Of a stretch of DNA of 50,194 nt, positions 1-8,045 are shown one piece after another. Every line of letters begins with the position of its first letter. Positions within the stretch are counted from its first letter, which is position 1. Source of the stretch: an uncultured Methylobacter sp. GTDB lineage: Bacteria; Pseudomonadota; Gammaproteobacteria; Methylococcales; Methylomonadaceae. Made by a program: the position numbers and the translations under genes. The notes under the pieces were generated by a model. That model saw only the letters and a list, made by a program, of their open reading frames with translations. It was not told where the DNA came from and ran no database searches. The stretch is taken from NCBI GenBank assembly GCA_903832775.1, contig CAILCX010000054.1, positions 1-50,194 of the forward strand, written 5' to 3'.

Positions 1-200
1 GATGATTCCACAAGGCTGTAATAAAGGTTGATCATCTATTGGCTGACCGGATACGACCCATTGCAGACAGCCCCCCCCCAACTTACGGATGCCTGCTGTC
101 TTACCTATAGCCGCCATTCAATTACAATTATCCAAGAATTTACTAAAAAATACCCCCCGTACTGTAGTTTGCAGTTTAGCCACGTAGACGGAATATCATT
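1..200. other. Intergenic, no gene recognised
   Basis: No convincing coding sequence is seen here. The stretch has a run of nine C at 71-79 and a second C run near 155. A 77-codon open frame crosses it but has no family resemblance and runs into the decayed antitoxin, so it is not called. This DNA may be degraded accessory sequence. Confidence 0.4.
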
Positions 201-484
201 ATGCCTATCACTCACCCTCTTAAGATTGCCAAGATACGCTCTTGAATTGATCCTGATTTAAAAGAAAATGCCACACGGATATTAGCTGCTTGCGGTCTAA
301 ATGTATCTGATGCTATCTGCTTATTCTTGAATCAGGTGGTCACTCACAATGGCTTACCTTTTGAAATTAAAGCACCAAATCCAGTGCCTGTTCAGCAATG
401 GAAGAAGCCGATTCCGGTAAATTGCCGATATTCGCAACTATACAAGATTTGTTTGATGACCTCGAAAAAGACAGTGCAGAGTAA
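201..484 (+). pseudogene. dinJ: Decayed RelB/DinJ-family antitoxin
   Basis: The conceptual product is a RelB/DinJ ribbon-helix-helix antitoxin, the DNA-binding partner that neutralises a YafQ-type mRNA interferase. It starts at ATG 201 and contains the family core IDPDLKENATRILAACGL followed by NVSDAICLFLNQVV and GLPFEIKAPN. The frame is broken twice. An in-frame TGA lies at 243-245, where the family usually has arginine. A frameshift lies between about 380 and 395, after which the C-terminal part AMEEADSGKLPIFATIQDLF continues in another frame to TAA 482-484. The yafQ remnant follows directly, as in intact dinJ-yafQ operons. The two lesions make it very unlikely that a working antitoxin is produced. 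Confidence 0.8.
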
Positions 485-785
485 ACCGCACTTATCCCCC
501 TCGTGAATTTACGCGAACGAAAGAGCTTCACAAGGACTGGCAAAGCTTGGCTCACAGTGGACGTTACGATCTGAATAGCTTAAAAGAGGCTATGCTCCGC
601 TTATTGATAATATTGCACCTTTACCAGCAGAATGGCTCGATCATTCATTAACTGGAAAATGGGCAAATCATCGAGAATTCCATATTGGTGGAGACCTCCT
701 TTTAATCTATAAGATTGAAGATAGCAGCAAAGATGAACAGGGTATATTCGTTAGAACTGGAACCCACACCGAATTATTCGAATAA
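485..785 (+). pseudogene. yafQ: Decayed YafQ-family mRNA interferase toxin
   Basis: This is the remnant of a RelE/YafQ-type toxin, a ribosome-dependent endoribonuclease. The first part reads REFTRTKELHKDWQSLAHSG and LNSLKEAMLR. A one-base loss near 598-602 shifts the frame, and the second part reads APLPAEWLDHSLTGKWANHR, EFHIGGDLLLIYKIED and FVRTGTHTELFE before TAA 783-785. The histidines and the C-terminal GTHxxLF motif of YafQ are still visible, with a longer loop before the last strand. No ATG start remains at the junction with the antitoxin. Toxin and antitoxin are both broken, which fits loss of the toxin after or together with loss of its antidote. Confidence 0.8.
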
Positions 786-836
786 TAAATATCTAAGGTT
801 CATTCCTACATATACAAATCAAGTGTCAAAGTTTTA

Positions 837-1355
837 TTAAGAGGGAAATTTCAAATTGGAATAAAAATATTTTTCATATACTTTGAAACTCTCGAAATCA
901 CCATACCCCCAATGAAAAGTATCTATTTGCTCATCAATTAAATTCTCAATTGAAACAAAAATCCATTTATTAGCATTATCAAGCATCCATAAATCATCCA
1001 TTATCCAAGGAAAAGTTATGTGCGTTGTAATTCCTTCAATGTTTGTTAATAATATTTGTGCGACAGAATTAAAATGAACTTCTTCAAGCTCTTCTCCTGA
1101 CTTAACTATAATAAGAGGCGGAGACACTGGTTCAGAAGTTACCCCCATAATAGGTGTAATTTTTTTCATTTTAAACTTATCGAGCCAGGATAAGTCAACA
1201 TTCACAATTATTATATTTGTTTTGTTTTCAATGTCTGAAATAATCCCAGCAGAAATAGACTTAGATGCCTGTAACGATCTACTTTCTAGGCAAATATATA
1301 AACTTGGGTTGTATTTTAAAAATGCAGTCAACCAACCAATATCAGGATGATTCAT
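837..1355 (-). CDS. Hypothetical protein, second gene of an overlapping pair
   Basis: The 172-residue product is soluble, with no signal peptide or membrane segment. I recognise no family. It is rich in Ile, Asn, Asp and Trp, and has an aromatic C-terminal part (FHWGYGDFESFKVYEKYF). The ATG at 1355 overlaps the TGA stop of the upstream gene in an ATGA junction, so the two are probably co-translated. The base composition is AT-rich like the rest of the accessory block and unlike the core genes after 6 kb. An immunity-type or cargo protein of the mobile element is possible, but nothing in the sequence proves it. Confidence 0.6.
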   Translation of the reverse strand: MNHPDIGWLTAFLKYNPSLYICLESRSLQASKSISAGIISDIENKTNIIIVNVDLSWLDKFKMKKITPIMGVTSEPVSPPLIIVKSGEELEEVHFNSVAQILLTNIEGITTHITFPWIMDDLWMLDNANKWIFVSIENLIDEQIDTFHWGYGDFESFKVYEKYFYSNLKFPS

Positions 1356-1774
1356 AAATTTTCCTCAAACTTTGGTAGAAAACGTGTTATCAAACCTCTT
1401 AAAGGATCAAAAATAGTGCAACCCTCCCAAACATGAATTATATTATTGTCATCAATGTTTTTTAAAAATACTTCTTGACCAATACCTGGATCAGGAGGTT
1501 GTTTTTCTAAGTTAATTCCAATAGCTCGCAATATCCATTCTTGGTAAGTTTCATTTTCTTGCATATCGCTGACATTTCCAGCATCAATGCTAAAGTAATC
1601 TGCTAAAAATTCAATTGAAGAATCAGGATTGCCACCAAAACAGAGACTTTCCCCATAAATGTATTTTGCTGCTTCAATTAATGCATTTTCATAATCCTCA
1701 ATTATTCCAGTATCCCACAAAATGGAACCCAGGTTAGCAGAAGGTGCTTCAGCTGCTATAACGCGATAACTCAT
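1352..1774 (-). CDS. Hypothetical protein, first gene of an overlapping pair
   Basis: I chose ATG 1774 (product begins MSYRVIAAEAPSANLG, 140 residues) because a GGAAG lies about nine bases upstream. The longer reading would start with TTG at 1846. The product is acidic and soluble, with no recognised domain; it includes FGGNPDSSIEFLADYFSID and a PPDPGIGQEVFLKNIDDNN segment. Its stop overlaps the start of the next gene by the ATGA junction at 1352-1355. The pair looks like a two-gene accessory unit. Function is unknown. Confidence 0.55.
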   Translation of the reverse strand: MSYRVIAAEAPSANLGSILWDTGIIEDYENALIEAAKYIYGESLCFGGNPDSSIEFLADYFSIDAGNVSDMQENETYQEWILRAIGINLEKQPPDPGIGQEVFLKNIDDNNIIHVWEGCTIFDPLRGLITRFLPKFEENL

Positions 1775-2273
1775 AATTAATAACTTCCGTAATATAGAAA
1801 TAAAGGAATCTAATGTTATTGGTTTTTTTATAAAATTTAGATACAAACGACCTAAAAAACTTTATCTTACATGGCATAATATTATTTAGAGAGTAGCAAG
1901 CGTGTCGCTATTATTAATACAATATTTTTTAGTTCCGTACCAAAAATTTATAGCTAATTTAATAGCTACATTTTTTACTGCGTGAAAATCATGCATTTAA
2001 AACGCCACTAACGATTAGACAACTAACGACTCCTATAGGTAAGTTGCTTCCCCTAATTACAGCGGGTGCAATGTGTAAAAAATGTTACATTATTTAAGCT
2101 TTGTTTTACCATAAGTCCATATTCTCAAAATAACAATATTCATTATGGAATGCTACCATATTAGTAGTATGATAATATTTCTACGTTTGATATGGTCAAA
2201 ATCCAGACTTTTAGATACTTATATTTTCCTGTAGGATTGATGTAATACAAAATATTTCGATTGGGAATTAAAT
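1775..2273. other. Intergenic gap, AT-rich, no gene seen
   Basis: About 500 bases lie between the divergent genes at 1774 (minus) and 2274 (plus). I see no open frame with family resemblance and no RNA gene. Short inverted repeats such as TATGG/CCATA near 2144-2160 are present but weak. It probably holds the two divergent promoters. Confidence 0.4.
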
Positions 2274-2696
2274 ATGCCATACCAATTGCGCAGATTTGAA
2301 TGCAATAACCTTAGTGGTATTCCGTCTTTTGATGAAATTGCTCGTTTTCCTGATCTTAACTCAGCAGTGATGATGGCAAAAGTTTTATTTCAAGTGGAAT
2401 ACGGCAGCAATAAATTTGCTCCGCTGTATTTTCATGAATCACTTGCTTCTTTTTTTAATATCACCATCCCAAAAGAATTTCAAAAAAACAATGGCTTCCC
2501 TATTTCATGGATTACAACCAGTGACGATATTAATGAGTTACTAGATGATTGGTGGGAATCAGAAGAACAATTCATAATGTACCCATACTGGGAAATAGTA
2601 AGTGATAATGAAGTTTCTGCTATTCTAGCGCCTTATTATTGCTATATTGATAATCGCATTTTTCTCGACATGTTTCTCGACATGTACATTACCTAG
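2274..2696 (+). CDS. Hypothetical protein
   Basis: The 140-residue product begins MPYQLRRFECNNLSG at ATG 2274. It is soluble, acidic and aromatic (DDWWESEEQF, MYPYWEIV), with no signal peptide and no family I recognise. The last codons contain an exact 12-base tandem duplication (2661-2684) that gives the repeated residues FLDM-FLDM just before the stop, so the C-terminus may be recently altered. It stands alone on the plus strand among minus-strand accessory genes. An immunity-like or orphan cargo protein is possible but unproven. Confidence 0.5.
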   Translation: MPYQLRRFECNNLSGIPSFDEIARFPDLNSAVMMAKVLFQVEYGSNKFAPLYFHESLASFFNITIPKEFQKNNGFPISWITTSDDINELLDDWWESEEQFIMYPYWEIVSDNEVSAILAPYYCYIDNRIFLDMFLDMYIT

Positions 2697-2814
2697 AGGC
2701 TATGTAAACTATACCCTTTGCTTTTTTTTAACATCATTAACCTTTAACGTTGTTAAAAATCAGAGTCTCGCTCATCAGCATGCATTGCTCGCAGTCTCCA
2801 TCCTATGCCTGGAA

Positions 2815-3183
2815 TTAAATCAACAAAGTAATAGGATGCCCCCCTAGCACAACAAATGTAAATATAGCAGAAACCCATGCTATCCATGCTTTTTTTGTAC
2901 GCTCATTTATAAATTCCCATGCCCATATTGATAGGGCAATTACTCCTAATGGAACCCCAAAGCGCAATATATTAGCAATAACATTCTCAAAAAAATCTGC
3001 AATGGGTCTGGGTTTCCCCCAAGCAACAATAACCCCCTCATATATCAAAGTAACAGAAATTAAACTTGCTATTGGGTGATTGCATAAAAATGATTTCATA
3101 TCTTCAACTTTATTACGGATATTTATATGGGTGTCTAGTAATTTAGCAACGACTCTACCTTGCTCTCCAGTTCCTTCGGCCAT
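2815..3183 (-). CDS. Small multi-spanning membrane protein, unknown function
   Basis: The 122-residue product has three likely membrane segments, at about 38-57, 70-91 and 100-120. A polar N-terminal part contains LLDTHINIRNKVEDMKSF. I recognise no family. It starts at ATG 3183, inside the 3' end of the upstream gene, with a 49-base overlap in another frame. That suggests translational coupling of the two membrane proteins. It lies downstream of the recombinase on the same strand and is probably cargo of the element. Confidence 0.5.
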   Translation of the reverse strand: MAEGTGEQGRVVAKLLDTHINIRNKVEDMKSFLCNHPIASLISVTLIYEGVIVAWGKPRPIADFFENVIANILRFGVPLGVIALSIWAWEFINERTKKAWIAWVSAIFTFVVLGGHPITLLI

Positions 3184-3713
3184 TGGTCTTGTGGCACGTC
3201 CAGAATTAATCCCACTTCCTCGTCCGTCAGTTCCTTTTCCAGTTCGTCCCGCGTAAATTTTGCCACTAAGGCCGCTGCTATCAGCCTGCCCTGAAGCGTG
3301 GGTTGGGTTGTGGATTCCGAGTTGCTCATAGTTGTTGTATCAACTATCAAATTATCAAACTTTCCTGTTTTTATCCATTTTAATAGCCGCGCGGTTGTCC
3401 ATTCATGAATCCAAGCAAGCCATATACCTATCGGAAATATAATTAACCCATACCAGGCTATTTTTAAATGAAAATTATAGTTCCTATGAAAATCGCTAAA
3501 TAGATTGCCAAAGAACCTACTGAAACTACGTGGGTAGTCAATAGCTATGTCATATATAAGGCCAATAGTAAACATAGTAAAACCAGTACATATAATAACT
3601 AGCCCAACTCTTTGCGCTGGAGTTACTATAACCTTAATGGCTTTATTATAAAATTTCATTACAGTAGCACCAGTACAAGCACTTATATCCTCTTCGTATA
3701 TAAATTTATTCAT
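3135..3713 (-). CDS. Membrane protein with acidic C-terminal domain, unknown function
   Basis: I start it at ATG 3713 (MNKFIYEEDISACTG, 192 residues); a longer frame would need TTG at 3824. Two membrane segments are likely, at about residues 36-57 and 85-103. A soluble tail follows, with a short helical acidic stretch (FTRDELEKELTDEEVGLILD). I recognise no family. Its 3' end overlaps the next membrane-protein gene by 49 bases. Both lie behind the large serine recombinase on the same strand, so they are likely accessory genes carried by the same element. Confidence 0.5.
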   Translation of the reverse strand: MNKFIYEEDISACTGATVMKFYNKAIKVIVTPAQRVGLVIICTGFTMFTIGLIYDIAIDYPRSFSRFFGNLFSDFHRNYNFHLKIAWYGLIIFPIGIWLAWIHEWTTARLLKWIKTGKFDNLIVDTTTMSNSESTTQPTLQGRLIAAALVAKFTRDELEKELTDEEVGLILDVPQDQWPKELESKVESLLNY

Positions 3714-4062
3714 CGTTACGTTCCAACCAAAAAGAGAAGTATGACTCAAAATCCGAAAGACATCATGGGATTTCATAAGCAATAGGTAAGAAATCTCGAA
3801 TAAATAACTTACTAATGCGACCAATTAGTTGAGCGACAGCAATAGCTCATATTGCCGACGTTGGTTGAGAGTAACCGACTGTCTACAGTTGGCCGTTACC
3901 TGCCTTTCAAACAGGATCATCCATCAAGTCACCCTCCGGTTCTATCCACAATAACGACCTACCGTCTTTAAAACGAATAACCAATTTAGGTGTATGGTAG
4001 TAAATGACAAGTTTTTATTTTCAGGTGAAGAACAATCTTATCGACTAACCGCCTAACAACTA
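3714..4062. other. Intergenic gap downstream of the recombinase
   Basis: No convincing gene is seen. On the minus strand near 3915-4010 a short open stretch reads KLVIRFKDGRSLLWIEPEGD and ends soon after at a TGA. It has no start codon, so it is at most a gene fragment. The remainder resembles degraded intergenic DNA. Confidence 0.35.
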
Positions 4063-5850
4063 CTAGATTCTTTTGAAAACCTTGAATGCCAAACTCTCAA
4101 ACAGGGTTGGCACATCCCATTCGGAGGGTGGTGCGGTTTTTTGATCTAATATTTTGCCCGATGATAGAACTGTCCTATGCTCCCCGTTCTTGAACACCAT
4201 CATAAAGAGCCTATTCTTTTTGTTGGGTTTAATGTCCAACTTGGAACACATATCAACTATCTGATCCTTTTCATACTCATCGGATGAAATCAAATCAAGC
4301 ATGTATTCCTCGACCTCATCATCTGAATACCACCGCCCCCCTACAAACGTTCGGATTTGAGCAACTACCCGTTTGATGGCTTCTGATAAACGAATTCGAA
4401 GTAGTTGCAGATCGTTTTCTTCTAGGTTATCCAACCTCCCAAGAAGATCTACAATTAAGTTTTGTTGAGCGGTGGCGTTAACACGATAATTAGTTAACCG
4501 TGTCACATCGTCTTTTTTTTGTTTTTTCTCCACCTCCAGTTTTTGGAGTTTGTCATTATTATCCTCAATTCTACCTATAATCATTTGAACCGCTGACCCG
4601 TCAGCAGCAGTTTCAAGGGCGTTAAGCAGCGTTTTATTGCGACTATCAATATCTAGCTTTTGTTGCTTGATGGATTCAAGGAGTAAATTCGTTTTATTTA
4701 ATTCATCTTCAAAGTCTTGCCTTACATCAAGTACCCTAGCTAAATCAATATCCTTGCAAAAACTCAGGACCATTCGCTCAAAGTCGGTGTATTCCCATTG
4801 AATGTACTTGCATCCAAGACCTCTTCTGGCATTACTGCAAGCTATATATTTTGATTTTTTATGTTTTCCCTTTTGGTTTTGAACATGCCCGCCCATATTC
4901 ATCGGACCGCCGCAATAACCACACTTTAATAGACCTGAAAAAAGATTACTAAGAGCCTGACCCTTTCTAACTCCCCCTCTATGTCGTCTTTCCGCACGAG
5001 CTGAGGCCACAAGAAACGACTCTTCCTTAGTCATAATCTCTGGATAGTAATTTGGAATGACCTCATAAAGTGACTCTTCACCATCACGCTGTAGTTTCAG
5101 ATGTATATCGCCATATATAGCAGGATTCTGTAGAGTTTTTTGAATGTATGAGTTCTGCCAGCCATTAGCTGTACTAGAAAAAAGTGGTACGCCCTCTGTA
5201 TTAAAAGTCTTTACAATTGTGGCAATACCGATGCCTTCAAGTGACATTTTGAAGATACGCTTTACGACTTCCACTCGTTCTGGAATAAACTCGAAACCTG
5301 TATCCCCATCACTTGGTTTTAACCAATAGGGGCAACGCTTTGTTAGACGCTTGTTATTGAGATTAAGCCTTTTTGCATCCCAGGCTGACCTTAGGCGATG
5401 GCTTTTCATTGCTGATTCTTCATTAGCCCGACTCATTATGGCTATCGAAACAATCAGGCTCGCCCAGTTATCATTTGCTTTCTTGTAGCTATAAACTTGG
5501 TTGTCAGAAAGTGTTACTATCACAATTCCATATCTCAGGATGCTTGTGAAAATCGTCAATGCATCTAACACCTTATCTCGGGACAATCGATCAAGGCTTT
5601 CAACTAAAAGATAAGAACCGACTTCGATTTGTTTTTCTTCTACGAGACGAAGAAAATGCCCTAAAGCTCCTTTTTCAAGATTTGATCTGTCGTAGGCTGA
5701 TATGCCTAGATCCCGAAGATTCAAATCCGTATCCAATTCCAATCCATTCTTTGCTGCATAATTCTCAGACAATTTGACTTGTCGATCAAGGGAGTCACCT
5801 GCTAGTTGTTTAGCACTAGAAAACCGAATGTATGAATAAGCCTTGGGCAT
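4063..5850 (-). CDS. Large serine recombinase / site-specific integrase
   Basis: The 595-residue product is a large serine recombinase, the type that integrates and excises phages and mobile elements at specific att sites. The resolvase domain (about 1-140) has the catalytic serine in RFSS (S11) and the ESLDRLSRD motif (84-92). A recombinase domain follows (about 165-285). A zinc ribbon has cysteines 310, 313, 338 and 347. A coiled coil spans about 375-470, as in phiC31/A118-type enzymes, and a C-terminal tail ends the protein. ATG 5850 is preceded by a strong GAGGAG. The gene starts about 60 bases from the point where comEC is cut, which is where such enzymes usually sit relative to their own attachment site. 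All key residues look intact, so the enzyme may be active. Confidence 0.92.
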   Translation of the reverse strand: MPKAYSYIRFSSAKQLAGDSLDRQVKLSENYAAKNGLELDTDLNLRDLGISAYDRSNLEKGALGHFLRLVEEKQIEVGSYLLVESLDRLSRDKVLDALTIFTSILRYGIVIVTLSDNQVYSYKKANDNWASLIVSIAIMSRANEESAMKSHRLRSAWDAKRLNLNNKRLTKRCPYWLKPSDGDTGFEFIPERVEVVKRIFKMSLEGIGIATIVKTFNTEGVPLFSSTANGWQNSYIQKTLQNPAIYGDIHLKLQRDGEESLYEVIPNYYPEIMTKEESFLVASARAERRHRGGVRKGQALSNLFSGLLKCGYCGGPMNMGGHVQNQKGKHKKSKYIACSNARRGLGCKYIQWEYTDFERMVLSFCKDIDLARVLDVRQDFEDELNKTNLLLESIKQQKLDIDSRNKTLLNALETAADGSAVQMIIGRIEDNNDKLQKLEVEKKQKKDDVTRLTNYRVNATAQQNLIVDLLGRLDNLEENDLQLLRIRLSEAIKRVVAQIRTFVGGRWYSDDEVEEYMLDLISSDEYEKDQIVDMCSKLDIKPNKKNRLFMMVFKNGEHRTVLSSGKILDQKTAPPSEWDVPTLFESLAFKVFKRI

Positions 5851-5884
5851 AGAATCTCCTCGAAAAAAAAACTATCAAATTGGA

Positions 5885-5919
5885 TTATATGTTATTACGT
5901 TTTAATAGATAACACATTA
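5885..5919. other. Candidate attachment-site end of integrated element
   Basis: Between the recombinase start and the last comEC-like codons lies an imperfect inverted repeat. TGTTAT at 5890-5895 and ATAACA at 5909-5914 match perfectly around a 13-base spacer, and the pairing extends to 9 of 11 bases. ComEC similarity ends just beyond it, near 5911-5920. The position and symmetry fit a hybrid attL/attR site for the adjacent serine integrase. The crossover dinucleotide cannot be fixed from one end alone. Confidence 0.45.
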
Positions 5920-6721
5920 CTACAAGATGAATAGTCCCGGTTTTACGAAAAACATCCCATTGCCCTTGTTTTATACCAGTGCCATCACCTATAGTCAGTG
6001 CTTTTATTAAAGCAAGACTCGGACTGTTAGCCAAATTGGTTGACAGCTCATCAATAATAGCCTGCCGCCAGACAGCAATACTGTTCCAGACTGAATCACA
6101 GCCTAATAAAACGGGCTTTGGATTTGGACGTATATAGCCCGTAGCGCCAATACCTTCAGTGAAAAGAAAACGCTCATAATCAAAGCCACCGAGATTCATC
6201 GTGCCATGAACGCGCTTTAATTTAACGGTAAAAGTCCACTTTTGACCTGCTTTGATGGGTTGATCAGGGTAATACCAACTTAATTTTAATTTAGCCGGCA
6301 GCTGTTGTTTTACATTCGTAACAGGAATCTCAACACCTGTTCCTGACAGACTTGTGGCATTCACCTCATCCGTGGGGATCGCCACGCTAACTCCAGAAAG
6401 CCTTGGGGCATAAATCTTATCCATAGGAATAAAATCAAAGCGCACACGCCTGTCATCAACTTCCGGCAAGTCAGCAATAGTGCCGGCAATTTGAATTTCT
6501 TTACCCTCCAGTGATTCCGGCAAACGATCGGACAACCGATGCATTGCAAACACTATCGCCCATATTGAGCCGACCAGAAAAAATAGACACCGCCAATAAC
6601 GCAACCATGCCATAATGCCCGCCACTAAAGCAATGACAATCAGCCATTTAATGACTGGCAATACCGACATTTGTTGCACAACTAATATTCCGGCTAGAAA
6701 TGACAGAGCAGAAACAACCAT
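5885..6721 (-). pseudogene. comEC: comEC/rec2 5' fragment, cut by an integrated element
   Basis: ComEC is the inner-membrane channel that brings transforming DNA into the cell. The open frame (ATG 6721) is 278 residues, against roughly 750 for the family. It has three N-terminal membrane segments (about 2-62), the DUF4131-type soluble domain with NLGGFDYERFLFTEGIGATG, and the start of the competence domain (SLALIKALTIGDGTG, FRKTGTIHLVV). Family members continue after HLVV with a serine/glycine-rich channel segment (typically ISGxHIG). Here the frame instead reads MCYLLKRNNI and stops. The large serine recombinase gene begins directly beyond. No 3' part of comEC is seen between position 1 and this point, so it lies past the window or is lost. 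Confidence 0.85.
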
Positions 6722-6787
6722 TTTGCACCTTAATATTTTTAGATTAACAAAATCTATTTCAATTAGCGCGAACTTAATAATTTAACG

Positions 6788-7312
6788 ATGCCAAAAGAAT
6801 TGATTCGAAAACTGATCCACCGGTTCATCCCTGACCCTGAAATCATCAAACGACACAAGCACCTTCAGTTTCTTGGTGAAAAATTACACGAACCTAATCT
6901 CTGGCATTTGAATCGACGTTCTATTGCGCTGGCTTTCGCCGTTGGTCTGTTTTGCGCCTGGATCCCTGCTCCAATGCAAATGGCGTTTGCCGCTACCGGG
7001 GCAATTTATTACAGAGCCAATATTCCCATTTCCGTTGCATTAGTCTGGATAACAAATCCTGTCACCATGCCGCCACTATTTTATTTTGCCTATAAAGTCG
7101 GACTATGGTTTATGAATCAATCAACAAACACACAGGAATCGCAGTTTTCCTTAAGCATGATGTTTTCAGAACTTGGCGATGCCTGGCAGCCTTTTTTAAC
7201 CGGTTGTTTTGTTATGGGTATTACTTCCTCGGTAATTGGCTACTTCGGGATTGAATATTATTGGAAATACCATGTGCGCAAAAAATGGGCAAAAAGACAT
7301 AAAATAGACTGA
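6788..7312 (+). CDS. DUF2062 family membrane protein
   Basis: The 174-residue product belongs to the DUF2062 family of small inner-membrane proteins of unknown role. It shows the family's conserved stretches: the cytoplasmic N-terminus, RRSIALAFAVGLFCAWIPAP, and NIPISVALVWITNPVTMPPL. Three to four membrane segments are likely, at about 47-62, 72-90, 97-112 and 140-160. It is divergent from comEC, an arrangement common in gammaproteobacteria. A strong hairpin separates it from the convergent lolD gene. Confidence 0.85.
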   Translation: MPKELIRKLIHRFIPDPEIIKRHKHLQFLGEKLHEPNLWHLNRRSIALAFAVGLFCAWIPAPMQMAFAATGAIYYRANIPISVALVWITNPVTMPPLFYFAYKVGLWFMNQSTNTQESQFSLSMMFSELGDAWQPFLTGCFVMGITSSVIGYFGIEYYWKYHVRKKWAKRHKID

Positions 7313-7320
7313 GAAAAAAT

Positions 7321-7353
7321 TAAAGGCAAAAAAACTTAACACTTTTGCCTTTA
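7321..7353. terminator. Bidirectional terminator between DUF2062 gene and lolD
   Basis: TAAAGGCAAAA (7321-7331) and TTTTGCCTTTA (7343-7353) are perfect 11-base arms with an 11-base loop. The stem lies between convergent genes, and its own A/T ends supply a U tract in both directions. Confidence 0.75.
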
Positions 7354-7364
7354 TACTTTTAACT

Positions 7365-8045
7365 TTAGCCTAATATAACTCCATCTTCCATGTGCAAAAC
7401 TTTGCCCATTCTCGCCGCAAGTTCATGATCATGAGTCACTACCAGAAAACTGACGTTCAACTCCTGATTTAATTCCAACATTAATTGGTAAACTTGGTCG
7501 GCTGTCTTACTATCAAGGTTTCCTGTGGGTTCATCCGCCAAAATTACACCGGGTTTGTTGATTAAAGCTCTGGCAACAGCGGCGCGCTGTCTTTCTCCGC
7601 CAGACAATTCGCCGGGTTTATGTTCAATGCGATGTTCCAATCCAACACGTTTCAATAACTCAATTGCACGAACAGTGGCGAGCTTTACCGACAGACCGGC
7701 AATTAACAGTGGCATTGCAACGTTTTCCAGTACGGTAAACTCACCCAATAAATGATGCGACTGATAAATAAAGCCCAAGGATTTATTACGCAACTTGGCT
7801 AATTGACCTGCACCAACTTGATTAAGATTTACACCGTCCAAAACCACGTTGCCACTGGTAGGCTTTTCCAGTCCACCCAGCAAATGCAACAAGGTACTTT
7901 TGCCAGAACCTGAGGCCCCCATTATGGCAACACGTTCACCAATACCAATATTTAAGTCAACGCCTTTTAAAACTTCAACATCCAATCCGCCCTGATTATA
8001 TCGCATGGTCAACTGCTGGCATTGCAAAATGCTAGTATTATTCAT
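7365..8045 (-). CDS. lolD: Lipoprotein-releasing ABC transporter ATP-binding protein
   Basis: LolD is the ATPase of the LolCDE complex, which extracts outer-membrane lipoproteins from the inner membrane and hands them to LolA. The 226-residue protein has Walker [10 protein letters not shown] (43-51), the signature [15 protein letters not shown], and Walker B with [15 protein letters not shown]. It also carries the MacB/LolD-type [19 protein letters not shown] region. It overlaps the upstream permease gene by 8 bases, so the two are translated together. Its length and motifs are typical of the family. Confidence 0.93.
   Translation of the reverse strand: MNNTSILQCQQLTMRYNQGGLDVEVLKGVDLNIGIGERVAIMGASGSGKSTLLHLLGGLEKPTSGNVVLDGVNLNQVGAGQLAKLRNKSLGFIYQSHHLLGEFTVLENVAMPLLIAGLSVKLATVRAIELLKRVGLEHRIEHKPGELSGGERQRAAVARALINKPGVILADEPTGNLDSKTADQVYQLMLELNQELNVSFLVVTHDHELAARMGKVLHMEDGVILG

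Noticed and set aside
28-261. 77-codon open frame at the left edge
   Set aside because: It has no family resemblance, crosses poly-C runs and overlaps the clear antitoxin remnant in another frame.
367-555. Minus-strand 62-codon frame
   Set aside because: It is antisense to the decayed dinJ-yafQ pair, whose protein text is clear on the plus strand.
2647-2847. 66-codon frame after the hypothetical gene at 2274
   Set aside because: It overlaps the end of that gene and the convergent membrane-protein gene, and has no ribosome site or family resemblance.
4040-4062. GCCTAAC near the recombinase end as an integron attC core
   Set aside because: No matching GTTRRRY partner or cassette array is present, and the nearby enzyme is a serine recombinase, not an integron tyrosine integrase.
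1-5884. Prophage
   Set aside because: No capsid, tail, terminase or replication genes are visible in the part of the element inside the window. The recombinase alone does not show a phage.
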